A DNA stretch of 64,000 nucleotides, taken from Narthecium ossifragum (Eukaryota; Streptophyta; Magnoliopsida; Dioscoreales; Nartheciaceae). Below are positions 1-10,669 of the stretch, piece after piece. How positions within the stretch are numbered: the stretch's first letter is position 1; each line of letters begins with the position of its first letter. The stretch covers positions 13,905,297 to 13,969,296 of the forward strand of contig OY986966.1 of the NCBI GenBank assembly GCA_963920575.1. Direction: 5' to 3'. The position numbers and the translations under genes were made by a program. The notes beneath the pieces were generated by a model. That model made no database searches, was not told the DNA's origin, and saw only the letters and a list, made by a program, of their open reading frames with translations.

Positions 1-1458
1 TGCCAACCAGTCCATACCGAGTATCACGTCAAAGCCGGTCATGTTTAGCACCCGCAGGTCTAGACAGACCTGGAGGCCTCCAACCTCCAAGGAACAAGAT
101 CGGCAGACCCTGTCCACCCTGACCGCTCCGCCGATCGGTGAGTCTACAGACTGTGCCACCTCTAGCCGACTCGTCTCTAACCCTAGCGATGCCACGCACA
201 TGCTAGCAATGTAGGAGTGAGACGCCCCTGAATCTATCAGCACATCTACTAAAGAACTGGAAAGCTGAAAGATACCTCTGAGGACGGATGGCTCTGCCGC
301 TGCCTGCTCATACTGCTGCGACTGCTGGTACTGCTGCGGCTGCGGGTACTGCTGTGGCTGCTGGCACTGTAACGGCTGCTGGTACTGTGGTGGCGGCTGG
401 TACAGCTGAACGGTGTCCTGCCGCTCACGAACTGGGAGGGCAAACACCTGCCCCCACTGGCCGCCTCTGCCCCTGGGACGCCCCGGCCCACGTCCACCCC
501 CGCTCCCCTGCCAGGCCACGGACCCTCCGTCTCTACTGCCTTGCGGCATAGCGCTCTGCGCTCCTCGCGAAGGACAGTCTATACGGTAGTGTCCCGGCTG
601 CCCGCAGTGGTATCAAGTGGGTGACGCACCGCCAGGCTTCCGTCCCTGGCTTCCCCCTGACGAAGCCTGCCCAGATGGCCCGGCCGTCAGTAGTAACGGG
701 GCTGGTGGGCTCGGTAGTGGCTACTGGAACTGCGATGCACGCTGCGGCCGCTGCTGAAAAGGCCGCTGACGCCACGACTGCCCCCTACCGAACCCCCCTC
801 TGCCCTGGGGTCGCTGCTGCGTACTGGTGAGGGGTGCCGGTGGAACTGCCTGGCACCTATCGTCCCGCAACTGAGCCTCCACTGACAAGGCACCGTCCAG
901 GATCGCTGAGTACGACTGGAAGCAGTGTGAGCTCGTCTGCCGCCGTATATCTGGCCGAAGTCCCCACTCGAACTGACGCACCCTGGCTGCCTGCTCTGCT
1001 GCAACTGACCCCGCAAACCGAACAAGGTGCGTGAACCGGGAGGCGTACTGCGGAACTGAGCGAGTACCCTGCAAGAGGGACTGGTACTCGCGGGTCAGGG
1101 CGTCACGTGCACTAGCTGGAAAGTGCACGTCCAAGAACATTGCCCTGAACTCCTCCCACAGTGGCACCTCTCCGTCACTGGTGTGCTGGGCGGTGCACCA
1201 CCAGTCACGAGTGTCTCCATTGAGTTGGAACACTGCGAGGGTGACCCGAACCCGGTCGTCCTCGACGAAGAGAGCCTCAAGGACGCGCGAGACTCCGTCG
1301 AGCCAGTCGTCCGCTGCAGTCGGATCTCTAGACGGACCGCTGAACAGCAAAACAACCAACACATCAATAAAGCGGAAAAGCAATAACACATCGCAAAGAG
1401 AGCCTGATCCTAACACCCTGGGATCTACACCGCCTAAGCTCTGATACCAAGTTGTCAC
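1..1458 (-). pseudogene. gag-protease of element A1, two nonsense codons, gag N-terminus missing
   Basis: The frame is open from 1458 leftwards to the window edge apart from TAG at 721-723 and TGA at 613-615. In order it shows a retrotransposon gag core (motifs DDWLDGVSRVLEALF and WEEFRAMFLDVHFPASARDA), a CCHC zinc knuckle near 575-620 (YHCGQPGHYRIDC), a Q/P/Y-rich linker, and a retropepsin-like protease with the catalytic motif LIDSGASHSYI near 235 and the distal motif VILGMDWLA at 1-30. The TGA replaces the first Cys of the zinc knuckle. The first ~90 gag residues seen in the related copy A2 are absent: 5'-leader sequence runs straight into the gag core. RT and integrase would lie further left. 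It cannot encode a normal polyprotein. Confidence 0.85.
1438..1449 (-). promoter_or_regulatory. Primer-binding site, initiator-Met tRNA (element A1)
   Basis: The minus strand reads TGGTATCAGAGC three bases after the LTR end. This is the usual plant Met-tRNA primer site. It fixes the LTR boundary at 1453 and the minus orientation. Confidence 0.9.
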
Positions 1459-1526
1459 GCCCCGACCAGCGTAGGCCCAACCGGGCCGGGCGACGCGAAG
1501 CGGAACCTAACCTACTGCGGAAATTT
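1453..1526 (-). repeat. A-type LTR, 3' terminal piece of the A1 5' LTR
   Basis: 74 bp matching the start (plus-strand reading) of the A-type LTR at 15614. It is cut at 1526 by element E1. The LTR resumes at 10670, but about 650 bp further along the A-type LTR than where it stopped. Confidence 0.8.
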
Positions 1527-1885
1527 TGATGAGTGCATGAAAGTGCACTCTGAACGACCTTATAACCATCTCAATTGCTAGATTATTATCCTTAATCAAC
1601 ATCTCTACTACTATTTTTATATCTATATGTTGCTTCACATAGTTGTTTGGAAAATGCAGGAAATTTGAGCTAAAAAAAGCTGAAAAGAGTATATGGATCA
1701 ACTTCAAAAATTAAACTGTACCTGCTCATGAAGAACCAGATGATGTGCCATATATGGTTGGAAAGCTCTTGAAGTCTAGATTCTGGAGAATTTCACGATT
1801 CGTTATTCCGAGTTTCCTAGAGGAAGTTACTGCGATTTTAGTACCAATGGCGCAGTCTGAATGGTAGAACAAAAAATACGCTGGA

Positions 1886-2083
1886 AGTCCGATCGATCGG
1901 ACTACGCAGAAACGTGACAGAACATATATTTTTCAGCTATACACAGTCCGATCGATCCCTCCATCCATCCTACGGAGTCCGATCGATCCGACACCCATAG
2001 TCCGATCGATCGGACTCGGGAATAGCCAGAAACGGAGGATTTTTATGCAACGGATCGATCCGACACCTAAAGTCCGATCGATC
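1886..2083. promoter_or_regulatory. GATCGATC palindrome array in U3 of the E1 5' LTR
   Basis: Six exact GATCGATC octamers at 1891, 1950, 1981, 2004, 2053 and 2076. Two sit in a perfect 18-bp palindrome AGTCCGATCGATCGGACT (1886-1903 and 1999-2016). The cluster ends about 65 bp upstream of the TATA box. Its placement suggests a U3 enhancer; this role is inferred. Confidence 0.75.
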
Positions 2084-2147
2084 CGACTTTCCCAGTGAAG
2101 AAAATCAACGGTTTAGATCTAATCCGTGGATGGAGAGACTTTAGGGG

Positions 2148-2157
2148 CTATAAATAG
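2148..2157 (+). promoter_or_regulatory. TATA box of the E1 5' LTR
   Basis: CTATAAATAG in a plain context after the palindrome array. The same box is at 9692-9701 in the 3' LTR. Transcription probably starts about 30 bp downstream. Confidence 0.75.
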
Positions 2158-2492
2158 GAAACTTAGGGTTAATCAAAGGGGAGTTCTTGGACGTTTTTGG
2201 AGGCTCTTTCTGGACGTTTTCTAAGGAAAGAAGATGAAGGAATCTCCATCCATGGCCGAGTAATCCGCGGGCATGGTGGACGGATGATCTAGCAAGGACT
2301 TGGGCTTATTCTCCAACAATGGTTCATAGTTTTTAATCTTCATTGTTAAACTCTTTTCTATGTATTAGATCTTCAAATATTATTTTCAGATTATAGATTT
2401 CTATGTGGATGATTAATATTATGAATCCAGTCATGCTTCTTTCATGATCTTATAATCCCATAGTCTTCTCTATTGATTCTCCTACCAAGTCT

Positions 2493-2730
2493 TGCGAGAC
2501 CTTTGCTATGCATTGCCCGTAGTGACAACTGGTATTGTGTATTCTTAGGGATCTTGTAAGACAAGGTTGGGGCTCTATCCCGAGGAATCTTTGCTATGCA
2601 TTGCTGATTGTGAGAGTTGGTATTGTGTATTATTAGAGATCCGGTTAGATAGAGTTAGGGCTTTCTCCCGATGAACTTTTGTTGCGTGTTGCCTGTAGTG
2701 ACAGCCGGTATCGTGTATTCTTAGGTTTGA
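2493..2730 (+). repeat. Three degenerate ~95-bp tandem repeats in the LTR of E1
   Basis: Each unit has a TTTGCTATGCATTGCC-like core, then GTGACA/GTGAGA, then GGTATTGTGTATTCTTAG. The same three units are at about 10035-10270 in the 3' LTR and, in reverse, inside solo LTR E3. They lie in the probable transcribed part of the LTR. Confidence 0.7.
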
Positions 2731-3129
2731 ATTTGATGAAGTTGGATCTATAATAAGGAAGAACCAACCATAGAAAGAGACATTTATATTTTATCAGAGT
2801 CATAATTCTATATTTTCCGGTTAAGGTGATTGGGATGTGAATCCCTTAACTGAGTATTATATGAACCATTGAGAAGAGAAGAACCTAAATCCAAGTGAAG
2901 TGATTCCTGAAGCCTAGCCTCATTCAAATCTTGATTTCTTTCGTTAACTTTATCTTACTATTACATCTTCGATCTATTTTCTTAACTTTTTACGCTCTTG
3001 ATTGTTTTCGATACATTGTTATCTGTGTTTCTGGATCTTTCCTGCTTGTCTCTCTGTGGGATTCGACCTCTCTTATGCTGCACTGCACCGCGACCGCTGT
3101 GCGTGACACATTTGAGCGACATAAAAAAT

Positions 3130-3143
3130 TGGCGCCGTTGTCG
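3130..3143 (+). promoter_or_regulatory. Primer-binding site, Asp tRNA type (element E1)
   Basis: TGGCGCCGTTGTCG just after the 5' LTR. It matches the Athila/Tat-type site (TGGCGCCGTTGCCG) with one change, and supports the lineage call made from the integrase. Confidence 0.85.
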
Positions 3144-3351
3144 TGGAGACGGTTCAGAAAAGCGCCAGAATCAACAGATCACGATGATTGAAGACATCGA
3201 AGACGATAACTTTATTCCCTTTTCTTTGGAATTTTATTTCTTTTTCCTTAGTTTTCTTTATTTTCTTTTTAGTTTTATTTTGATTTTTCGTTTTATTTTT
3301 ACTTGCTAAAAAAAATTGACAAAAAAAAAACTGAAAAAAAGGGGATGGAAA

Positions 3352-4992
3352 ATGAATTATATCAATACTATTTCATGTTTTATGAAGTCGAGAGATGGAA
3401 TGTCTCAAACAACAGTTCGTAAGAAAAGCATATACGAATTGAGAGAGGAGAATAGAACGAGTCATGTTTCTGTCAATGAGTATCTTCCTAATTATATGAT
3501 TAACGCATTGAAAACAAAGATTTCATCCTTTGCACAGAAGGATGATGAGACATTATGTGATGCATGGCAGCGATTTAACAGTTTAATAGCTTCATGCCCT
3601 CAACATGGTTATCCTAGTTGGTGTTTAGTTAGCTATTTTTACTAAGGATTAACTGAGCATGAATGTCAAATTCTTGAAACAAGATGCAAGGGTGAGTTTT
3701 TGCAGATTGATCCTGATGAAGCTATGAAGCACTTGGATGAGCTTGTTGAGACGACTCATAGACAGACAGTTCCGGAGCGTTGGGATGATTTTCATGGCCA
3801 TATCACTGCCAAATTCTACAAGCATCCCAATGTCGCCTCAACGTCCAACAGCTATCTGCAACACAATGAGCCTTTCTACTCTTATCCTAGTGCTTATGAT
3901 GATTATGTGCATGATACTTATGTTGCTACTTCCCATGATGTGGATGTTGATGAGCCTAACACGTATGACGCATTTGTCGATGACTTTAGTGCTTGTGATG
4001 CATACATCCATGATTTTAATGCTTATGGTGCACATGCTCAAGATGTTCATGTTGATAATGCATATGCTCATGACTGTAGTGCTAGTGTGCATGTTCAAAA
4101 TTCTAGTCCTATTGATGCACAAGCTATTGATTCTAGTATGTGTGATGCATATGTACATGATTTTAGCGCTCATACGCATGTTCATGATACTAACATTCAC
4201 TATGCCTATGCTCAAGATTCCAATGTTAGTAATGCACATGTTCATGTCCCTGATGCTGCCAACGCACATGTTTCTCCTCAACTTTCTGTGGCAGAGATTT
4301 TGGAGTTACTTAAGGAGGCTAAAACCAAGCCTAATTTTGACTCTTTCAATCTGCAGTTACTTATGAAGGACGAGGAGAAAGCACGCCAACTATGCGAGGT
4401 AATCACATCTTTTAGCGTGCACGAACTCGGATGGACACATCATATGGAAGAAGACGAAGTACTCCAGTACGGGCCGGCCAGCAACGAGGAAGATCTAGAC
4501 GACTTCCAAGACCACCAGGACCAGGTATTCGTTGAACCTCCATCGGTTGAACTTCAGGTCATTGCTTCTAAGCCGCGATGTATATTTCAAGTGTTTATTT
4601 CATCTCCTTGGATAGTTAGGAAGAACATGACCTTGATAGATATTTTTAAACTTCGACGGATTTATTTCAGATTCTGTGATCTTACCATCCTTGACCATGA
4701 GCATGATGACATTATTGATAGGTCATTGAATGAGTCACTGACGCTTGAATACAATGATGATACATATTTCTATTTGAGAGATCCAACTACCTTGTTTATT
4801 GGTGGTAGAATGCAAAAGCTAGTTCTCCCACTTGTAAGATGCCACTTGGATTCATATGGTGAATTACCCTTGGTGATACTACTAAGGTTAACCTTTCAGG
4901 TCATGGCACTTACTAATTTTGCATATCATCGTGCTAGGGCACGGCCGCCAAGGGCGCGGTTAAAAATCCATGTCTTATATATAGTAGTTTAG
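3352..4992 (+). pseudogene. Truncated gag plus acidic repeat region of element E1
   Basis: The gag part keeps only the C-terminal portion of an Athila-type gag core (ALKTKISSFAQKDDETLCDAW, then CPQHGYPSWCLVSYFY). TAA at 3643-3645 interrupts it inside the usual FYNGL motif, where Asn is expected; the same frame then runs to 4992. Residues from about 3886 to 4290 are imperfect D/H/Y/A repeats (DAYVHDFSA, NAHVHV). After that comes an acidic, leucine-containing segment I do not recognise. There is no zinc knuckle and no protease triad. The first ATG in frame is at 3352, and the usual gag N-terminal part is missing. Compared with element C, pol has been replaced by this segment. Confidence 0.7.
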
Positions 4993-5098
4993 TTTGCTCG
5001 ATTTGCTTTCTTGTATGCTTGAGTTATTTTTATGTGGTGTGCTTGTTTGTTTGCTTTTGTTTTTGGTTTGTTTTGCTTTTGTTCTTAGGTGCTCGATC
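4993..5098 (+). other. T-rich non-coding stretch before the Cassandra insertion
   Basis: About 100 bp of TTTGCTTTTGTTT-like sequence resembling the untranslated tail after the integrase at 7840-7940. It ends with CGATC, the target duplication of the Cassandra insertion. Confidence 0.5.
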
Positions 5099-6407
5099 TG
5101 TGAGGCCCGTTAGGTCTACCGTGGGACAAGATGCCTGCGCCTGGAGGGCGGGGCTGAGTCAGGTAGCCGGGTAAACAATCCCACAACGCCTGGGTATGGT
5201 CCGGGGTTCGGTATAAGTATATAGTAAGCCCTTAATAGACACAACGCGTTTTAAAGCCGTGACGGCAGTGAACCGCAGAAAAACTCCAGTGTTAAGCGTG
5301 CTTGGGCTGGAGTAGGATTGGGAGGGGTGACCTCCCGGGAAGTCCGATCGATCGGTGGGTTTATCGATCGATCGGCTGCGGTGAGCCAAAAGCGAACAAT
5401 ATTGTGTCGGGTGGGGGCCCTCGGGTGGATCCTGGTTGGACCGGGAGCCCGGGGGCCGAGGCCCAATGGAGGGCCGGGGTGTTACAATATGGTATCAGAG
5501 CCGGAACCCAGCCGAAAATTGTGCCAGCGAGGACGCTGGGCCTTCAAGGGGGGTGGATTGTGAGGCCCGCTGGGTCTACCGTGGGACAAGATGCCTGCGC
5601 CTGGAGGGCGGGGCGGAGTCGGGTAGCCGGGTAAGCAATCCCACAACGCCTGGGTATGGTCCGAGGTTTGATATAAGTATATAGTAAGCCCTTAATAGAC
5701 ACAACGCGTTTTAAAGCCGTGATGGCAGTGATCCGTCAGAAAAACTCCAGTGTTAAGCGTGCTTGGGCTGGAGTAGGTTTAGAAGGGGTGACCTCCCGGG
5801 AAGTCCGATCGATCGGTGGGTTTATCGATCGATCGGCTGCGGTGAGCCAAAAGCGGACAATATTGTGTCGGGTGGGGCCCTCGGGTGGATCCTGGTCGGA
5901 CCGGGAGCTCGCGGGCCGGGGCCCAGTGGAGGGCCGGGGCGTTACAGTATGGTATCAGAGCCGGTTCCCAGCCGGAAATTGTGCCAGCGAGGACGCTGGG
6001 CCTCCAAGGGGGGGTGGATTGTGAGGCCCGCTAGGTCTACCGTGGGACAAGATGCCTGCGCCTGGAGGGCGGGGCTGAGTCAGGTAGCCGGGTAAACAAT
6101 CCCACAACGCCTGGGTATGGTCCGGGGTTCGGTATAAGTATATAGTAAGCCCTTAATAGACACAACGCGTTTTAAAGCCGTGATGGCAGTGAACCGCAGA
6201 AAAACTCCAGTGTTAAGCGTGCTTGGGCTGGAGTAGGTTTGGGAGGGGTGACCTCCCGGGAAGTCCGATCGATCGGTGGGTTTATCGATCGATCGGCTGC
6301 GGTGAGCCAAAAGCGGACAATATTGTGTCGGGTGAGGGCCCTCGGGTGGATCCTAGTTGGACCGGGAGCCCGGGGGCCGGGGCCCAATGGAGGGCCGGGG
6401 TGTTACA
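5099..6407 (+). mobile_element. Cassandra TRIM retrotransposon with three LTRs in tandem
   Basis: Three LTR copies of 388 bp (5099-5486, 5559-5946, 6020-6407) are separated by two 72-73 bp internal domains. Each internal domain begins with a Met-tRNA primer site (TGGTATCAGAGCC) and ends in a polypurine tract (AAGGGGGGTGGA). The whole block is flanked by the exact 5-bp duplication CGATC (5094-5098 and 6408-6412), so it behaves as one insertion. Each LTR contains a segment derived from the 3' half of 5S rRNA, the hallmark of Cassandra. There is no coding capacity; movement depends on other elements. Tandem LTR-internal-LTR-internal-LTR forms usually arise by recombination between copies. Confidence 0.93.
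5281..5345 (+). promoter_or_regulatory. 5S rRNA-derived pol III promoter region in the first Cassandra LTR
   Basis: The segment aligns with the internal control region of plant 5S rRNA: an A-box-like GTTAAGCGTGCTTGGGC at about 5291-5307, an intermediate element GGAGTAG, and a C-box-like GGGTGACCTCCCGGGAAGTCC. Equivalent segments lie at about 5742-5806 and 6202-6266. The 5' half of 5S is not recognisable, so this is not a 5S gene. Confidence 0.88.
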
Positions 6408-7837
6408 CGATCAGTCCCAGCTTTCCCGTGGAGAACATTGTCGGTGATCATCTATCAAGGTTGATGGTGGAAGTAGCGGAAAATGAGCCACCAATTATGG
6501 ATGACTTCCCTGATGAGCAACTCTTTTCAGTTGCACGGGTGCCCTGGTATGCGCACATTGTTAATTACTTAGCGACAGGTGAGATCCCTTCCTTTTGGAG
6601 TGCGCAGGATAAGCGTAGGTTCTTTGTTGAGGTAAAGAAATTTTATTGGGATGATCCTTGTCTGTTTAAGTGTTGTCCTGACCAGATTATGCGTCGGTGT
6701 GTCCCTGATTATGAAATCGAAAGCATCATTACATTCTGTCACCTTCATGCATGTGGAGGCCATTTTTCGATGAAAAAGACTACTGCTAAAATTCTTCAAT
6801 GTGGTTTTTACTGGCCTACTATGTTTCGTGATGTTAATATTTTCTGCAAATCCTGTGATAGATGCCTAAAATTAGGAGCTTTATCTAGGAGACATATGAT
6901 GCCTTTGAACCCAATTCAAGCTATAGAGATTTTTGATTGTTGGGGTATAGACTTTATGGGACCCTTCCCTTCTTCTTTTGGCTATTTATATATATTGTTG
7001 GTTGTGGAATACGTTTCTAAGTGGGTGGAGGCTATTGCATGTAGAAATAATGATCATTCCACTGTCATCAAGTTTCTTAAAGAGCATGTTTTGTCTAGAT
7101 TTAGTACTCCTAGGGTCATTATTAGTGACCAAGGATCCCATTTTTGTAACCACTCTTTTGAGGCTTTGATGCGCAGGTATGGAGTTACACATAAGATTTC
7201 CACTGCTTATCATCCATAGACGAATGGCCAAGCTGAATTAGCCAATAGAGAGTTAAAGCAAATCCTAGAGAAGACAGTGAGCCCCAACCGAAAGGACTGG
7301 TCCTTGAGGCTATCAGATGCGTTGTGGGCATATCGCACTGCCTACAAGACTACCCTGGGGATGTCGCCATTTCGCGTAGTTTATGGAAAACCCTGCCATC
7401 TTCCAATTGAGTTAGAACATAAGGCATATTGGGCTATTAAGTCACTAAATTTTACTTTGGATGGTGCAGGTCAGGATCGGAAACTCCAGCTGTCTGAGCT
7501 GGAGGAACTCAAGAATGATGCTTATGAGAGTTCCCGGATCTTCAAGGCAAAGACAAAGGCCTACCATGACAAGAAGATCCTACGGATGACGTTTCAAATA
7601 GGACAACAAGTCTATCTGTATGACGCACGACTGCATCTCCATCATGGGAAGCTGAGATCTCGCTGGACAGGCCCCTTCACCGTTAGTAGAATATTTGAGA
7701 ATGGGGCTGTGAAAGTTGAAGACCCGAAGGATCGGAGGCTGTTTACAGTTAATGGACAGCGCTTGAAACAGATTCCAGAGAAAGCGGACCCTGAGGAGCA
7801 CACCGTTTCTCTCGTAGACCCTGTCTACGAGAGATGA
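6408..7837 (+). pseudogene. RNase H end and integrase of Athila-like element E1, one nonsense codon
   Basis: It starts with the RNase H tail (VENIVGDHLSRL), then an integrase with an HHCC zinc-binding region (CHLHACGGHF ... CKSCDRC) and a catalytic triad: Asp at 6950-6952 (CWGIDFMGPF), Asp at 7127-7129 (IISDQGSHF) and Glu at 7235-7237 ([11 protein letters not shown]), with D35E spacing. A TAG at 7217-7219 stands where Gln is expected in HPQTNGQ, two codons before the conserved Asn. The C-terminal part is a normal Athila-type tail with no chromodomain ([12 protein letters not shown]). Upstream RT and protease are missing. Apart from the stop it is intact, so decay is fairly recent. Confidence 0.9.
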
Positions 7838-9048
7838 TCTCTCTACTATCTACCATTTCTATTTTATTTAGGTTAAATTGTTTTAGTTTGTTTGCTTTCA
7901 TTCTCATTTGCTTTTGTTTGCTATTTTATGCTTTTAGGATACTTGAACTTCCGTCTTCCTTGCTTGTGAAATTCGGCTAAAATGGAGAGCCCTGTGCAAG
8001 ATTTCAGATATTCTGTCAGGTGGCATCGCTCTTATTTCGATTTCCTATTTTTATTTATGCTATATATGAAAAGTCAGCCAACACCCTTCTGCTTATTTAT
8101 ATGATTAGCACACATTGAGGACAATGTGAATTTCAGGTATGGGGGTGTAGGCATACATGATCTCACATGCTACCTTATTGAGCTTAATAGTGTTGAATTG
8201 AATATGTTACTAGAAATTGTACATGAGCTGAAATTTTTATGCTTATTATATATGTTGCTTTCATATGGATTGGCCTATACATTGATTGCATGCGTGATAA
8301 CCTGAAGGTAGAACATTATGTGAGTCACACACGAACACTTTATGTGCAGTGGTAATTATACTCACCAGAGGAATGAGCACGATATTATTAATCTAGACCA
8401 TGATTTCAGCATTAGCTAGTGTTGAGTATTGCATGCAGAGAAAAAAAAAAGAAAAAAAGTTCTAGAGCTTGATAAAGTTGTGCCTAAACAACTATTAAGT
8501 GATCTACTAAGTAACCGGGTGTTCTTGCCTCCGGAAGCGGGGAGCTCGCGTAAAAAAGTAGAAACACTTATAGCTATAAAAAAAAACTATTAAGTGTTTT
8601 GCTAAGTAACCGGGTCTCTGCACCTCAAGAAGCGGAGAGTGCTCGCGTAAAAAGGCAAAGTGTCTGATAGTTGAAAAGAAAAAAAGAAATAAATTAAGAG
8701 CATGATGTACTTAAAGTGCGAGGGTTGGATGATTGGTCATGAAGATAGTAGTGTGTTTGGACTAATGGTGGGAAGAAGTTGCTTCTGTACGTAACATTTA
8801 TTTGTCACGTCACATGTGTTCTTCAGAATAGTGATTAGCATGTTTGATGTGTAGAAGTTGATTTCATATGTTGGTAGTATGTGTATGAGTATAAGAAGTT
8901 TTCATGCTCTGTACTGTATGAAACACTATTGACTTGATAAGGTAGAATTTTTATCACGCATGTCTACATCCTTGAACCGTTGGTGTGCTTAATTATATTT
9001 TATGCGCTTTGAATTGCAAGAGACTAGCAATAAGCTGGTTGGGGGGTG
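7838..9048 (+). other. Long 3' untranslated region of element E1
   Basis: No ORF of note. It contains a two-copy ~100 bp repeat at about 8486-8580 and 8588-8680 (AACTATTAAGTG ... AAGTAACCGGGT ... AAGCGGGGAGCTCGCGTAAAAA), and A-rich runs. It ends in the polypurine tract. Confidence 0.7.
9036..9048 (+). promoter_or_regulatory. Polypurine tract of element E1
   Basis: GGTTGGGGGGTG lies directly before the 3' LTR start TGATGAG at 9049. This is the expected plus-strand priming site. Confidence 0.75.
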
Positions 9049-10669
9049 TGATGAGTGCATGAAAGTGCACTCTGAATGACCTTATAACCATCTCAATTGC
9101 TAGACTATTATCCTTAATCAACATCTCTACTACTATTTTTATATCTATATGTTGCTTCACATAGTTGTTTGGAAAATGCAGGAAATTGGAGCTAAAAGAA
9201 GCTGAAAAGTGTATATGGATCAACATCAAAAATTAAACTGTACCTGATCATGAAGAACCAGATGATGTCCCATATATGGTTGGAGAGCTCTTGAAGTCTA
9301 GAATCTAGAGAATTTTACGGTTCGTGATTCCGAGTTTCCTAGAGGAAGTTACGGCGATTTTAGTACCAATGGCGCAGTCTGAATGGCAGAACAGAAAATA
9401 CGCTGGAAGTCCGATCGATCCGACACCTAGAGTCCGATCGATCGAACTACGCAGAAACGTGACAGAACATATATTTTTCAGCTATACACAGTCCGATCGA
9501 TCCCTCCATCCATCCTACGGAGACCGATCGTTCCGACACCCATAGTCCGATTGATCGGACTCGGGAATAGCCAGAAACGGAGGATTTTTACGCAACGGAT
9601 CGTTCCGACACCTAAAGTCCGATCGATCCAACTTTTCCAGTGAAGAAAATCAACGGTTTAGATCTAATCCGTGGATGGAGAGACTTTGGGGCTATAAATA
9701 GGAAACTTAGGGTTAATCAAAGGGGAGTTCTTGGACGTTTTTGGAGGCTCTTTCTGGACGTTTTCTAAGGGAAGAAGATGAAGGAATCTCCATCCATGGC
9801 CGAGTAATCCGCGGGCATGGCGGACGGATGATCTAGCGAGGACTAGGGCTTCTTCTCCAACAATGGTTCATAGTTTTTAATCTTCATTGTTAAACTCTTT
9901 TCTATGTATTGGATCTTCAAATATTATTTTCAGATTATAGATTTCTATGTGAATGATTAATATTATGAATCCAGTCATGCTTCTTTCATGATCTTATAAT
10001 CCCATAGTCTTCTCTATTGATTCTCCTACCGAGTCTTGCGAGACCTTTGCTATGCATTGCCCATAGTGACAACTGGGATTGTGTATTCTTAGGGATCTTG
10101 TAAGACAAGATTGGGGCACTATCCCGAGGAATCTTTGCTATGCATTGCCGATTGTGAGAGTTGGTATTGTGTATTCTTAGAGATCCGGTTAGATAGAGTT
10201 AGAGCTTTGTCCCGATGAACTTTTGCTGCGCGTTGCCTATAGTGACAGCCGGTATCGTGTATTCTTAGGTTTGACTTGGATGAAGTTGGAATTATAATAA
10301 GGAAGAACCAACCATAGAAAGAGACATTTATATTTTATCAGAGTCATAATTCTATATTTTCCGGTTAAGGTGATTGGGGATGTGAATCCCTTAACTGAGT
10401 ATTATATGAACCATTGAGAAGAGAAGAACCTAAATCCGAATGAAGTGATTCCTGAAGCCTAGCCTCATTCAAATCTTGATTTCTTTCGTTAACTTTATCT
10501 TACTATTACATTTTCGATTTATTTTCTTTACTTTTTACGCTCTTGATTGTATTCAATACATTGTTATCTGTGTTTCTGGATCTTTCTTGCTTGTCTCTCT
10601 GTGGGATTCGACCTCTCTTATGCTGTACTGCACCGCGACCGCTGTGCGTGACACATTTGAGCGACATCA
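9049..10669 (+). repeat. 3' LTR of element E1
   Basis: About 1.6 kb copy of the 5' LTR. The palindrome array (9411-9628) keeps four exact GATCGATC octamers and three altered ones (GATTGATC, GATCGTTC twice). TATA is at 9692-9701. The end ...GAGCGACATCA is intact. Confidence 0.88.

Larger units (their letters stand above)
1527..3123 (+). repeat. 5' LTR of element E1
   Basis: About 1.6 kb, matching 9049-10669 over its whole length with scattered substitutions. It carries a GATCGATC palindrome cluster, then a TATA box, then three degenerate ~95 bp repeats. The 3' end reads ...GACATA here but ...GACATCA in the 3' LTR, which gives the original terminus. Confidence 0.88.
1527..10669 (+). mobile_element. 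Element E1: Athila-like Ty3/Gypsy element, decayed, with Cassandra nested inside
   Basis: Two LTRs (1527-3123 and 9049-10669) begin TGATGAGTGCATGAAA. The 5' copy is followed by an Asp-tRNA primer site and the 3' copy is preceded by a G-rich polypurine tract. The internal region holds a shortened gag, an unassigned acidic segment, a Cassandra array, then the RNase H end and integrase of an Athila-type pol. Protease, RT and most of RNase H are missing. The flanks (AATTT left, GTGTA right) do not form a target duplication. Confidence 0.88.

Noticed and set aside
1438..1449. tRNA-like sequence TGGTATCAGAGC at several LTR borders
   Set aside because: Only the tRNA 3'-end complement is present. 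These are primer-binding sites, not tRNA genes.
3838..4281. Minus-strand and alternative-frame ORFs rich in Met and Ile over the E1 repeats
   Set aside because: They are antisense or shifted readings of the His/Asp repeat segment, with improbable composition.
5281..5345. 5S rRNA gene
   Set aside because: Only the internal promoter half is present and it sits in an LTR with a primer site and polypurine tract; this is Cassandra, not a host 5S unit.
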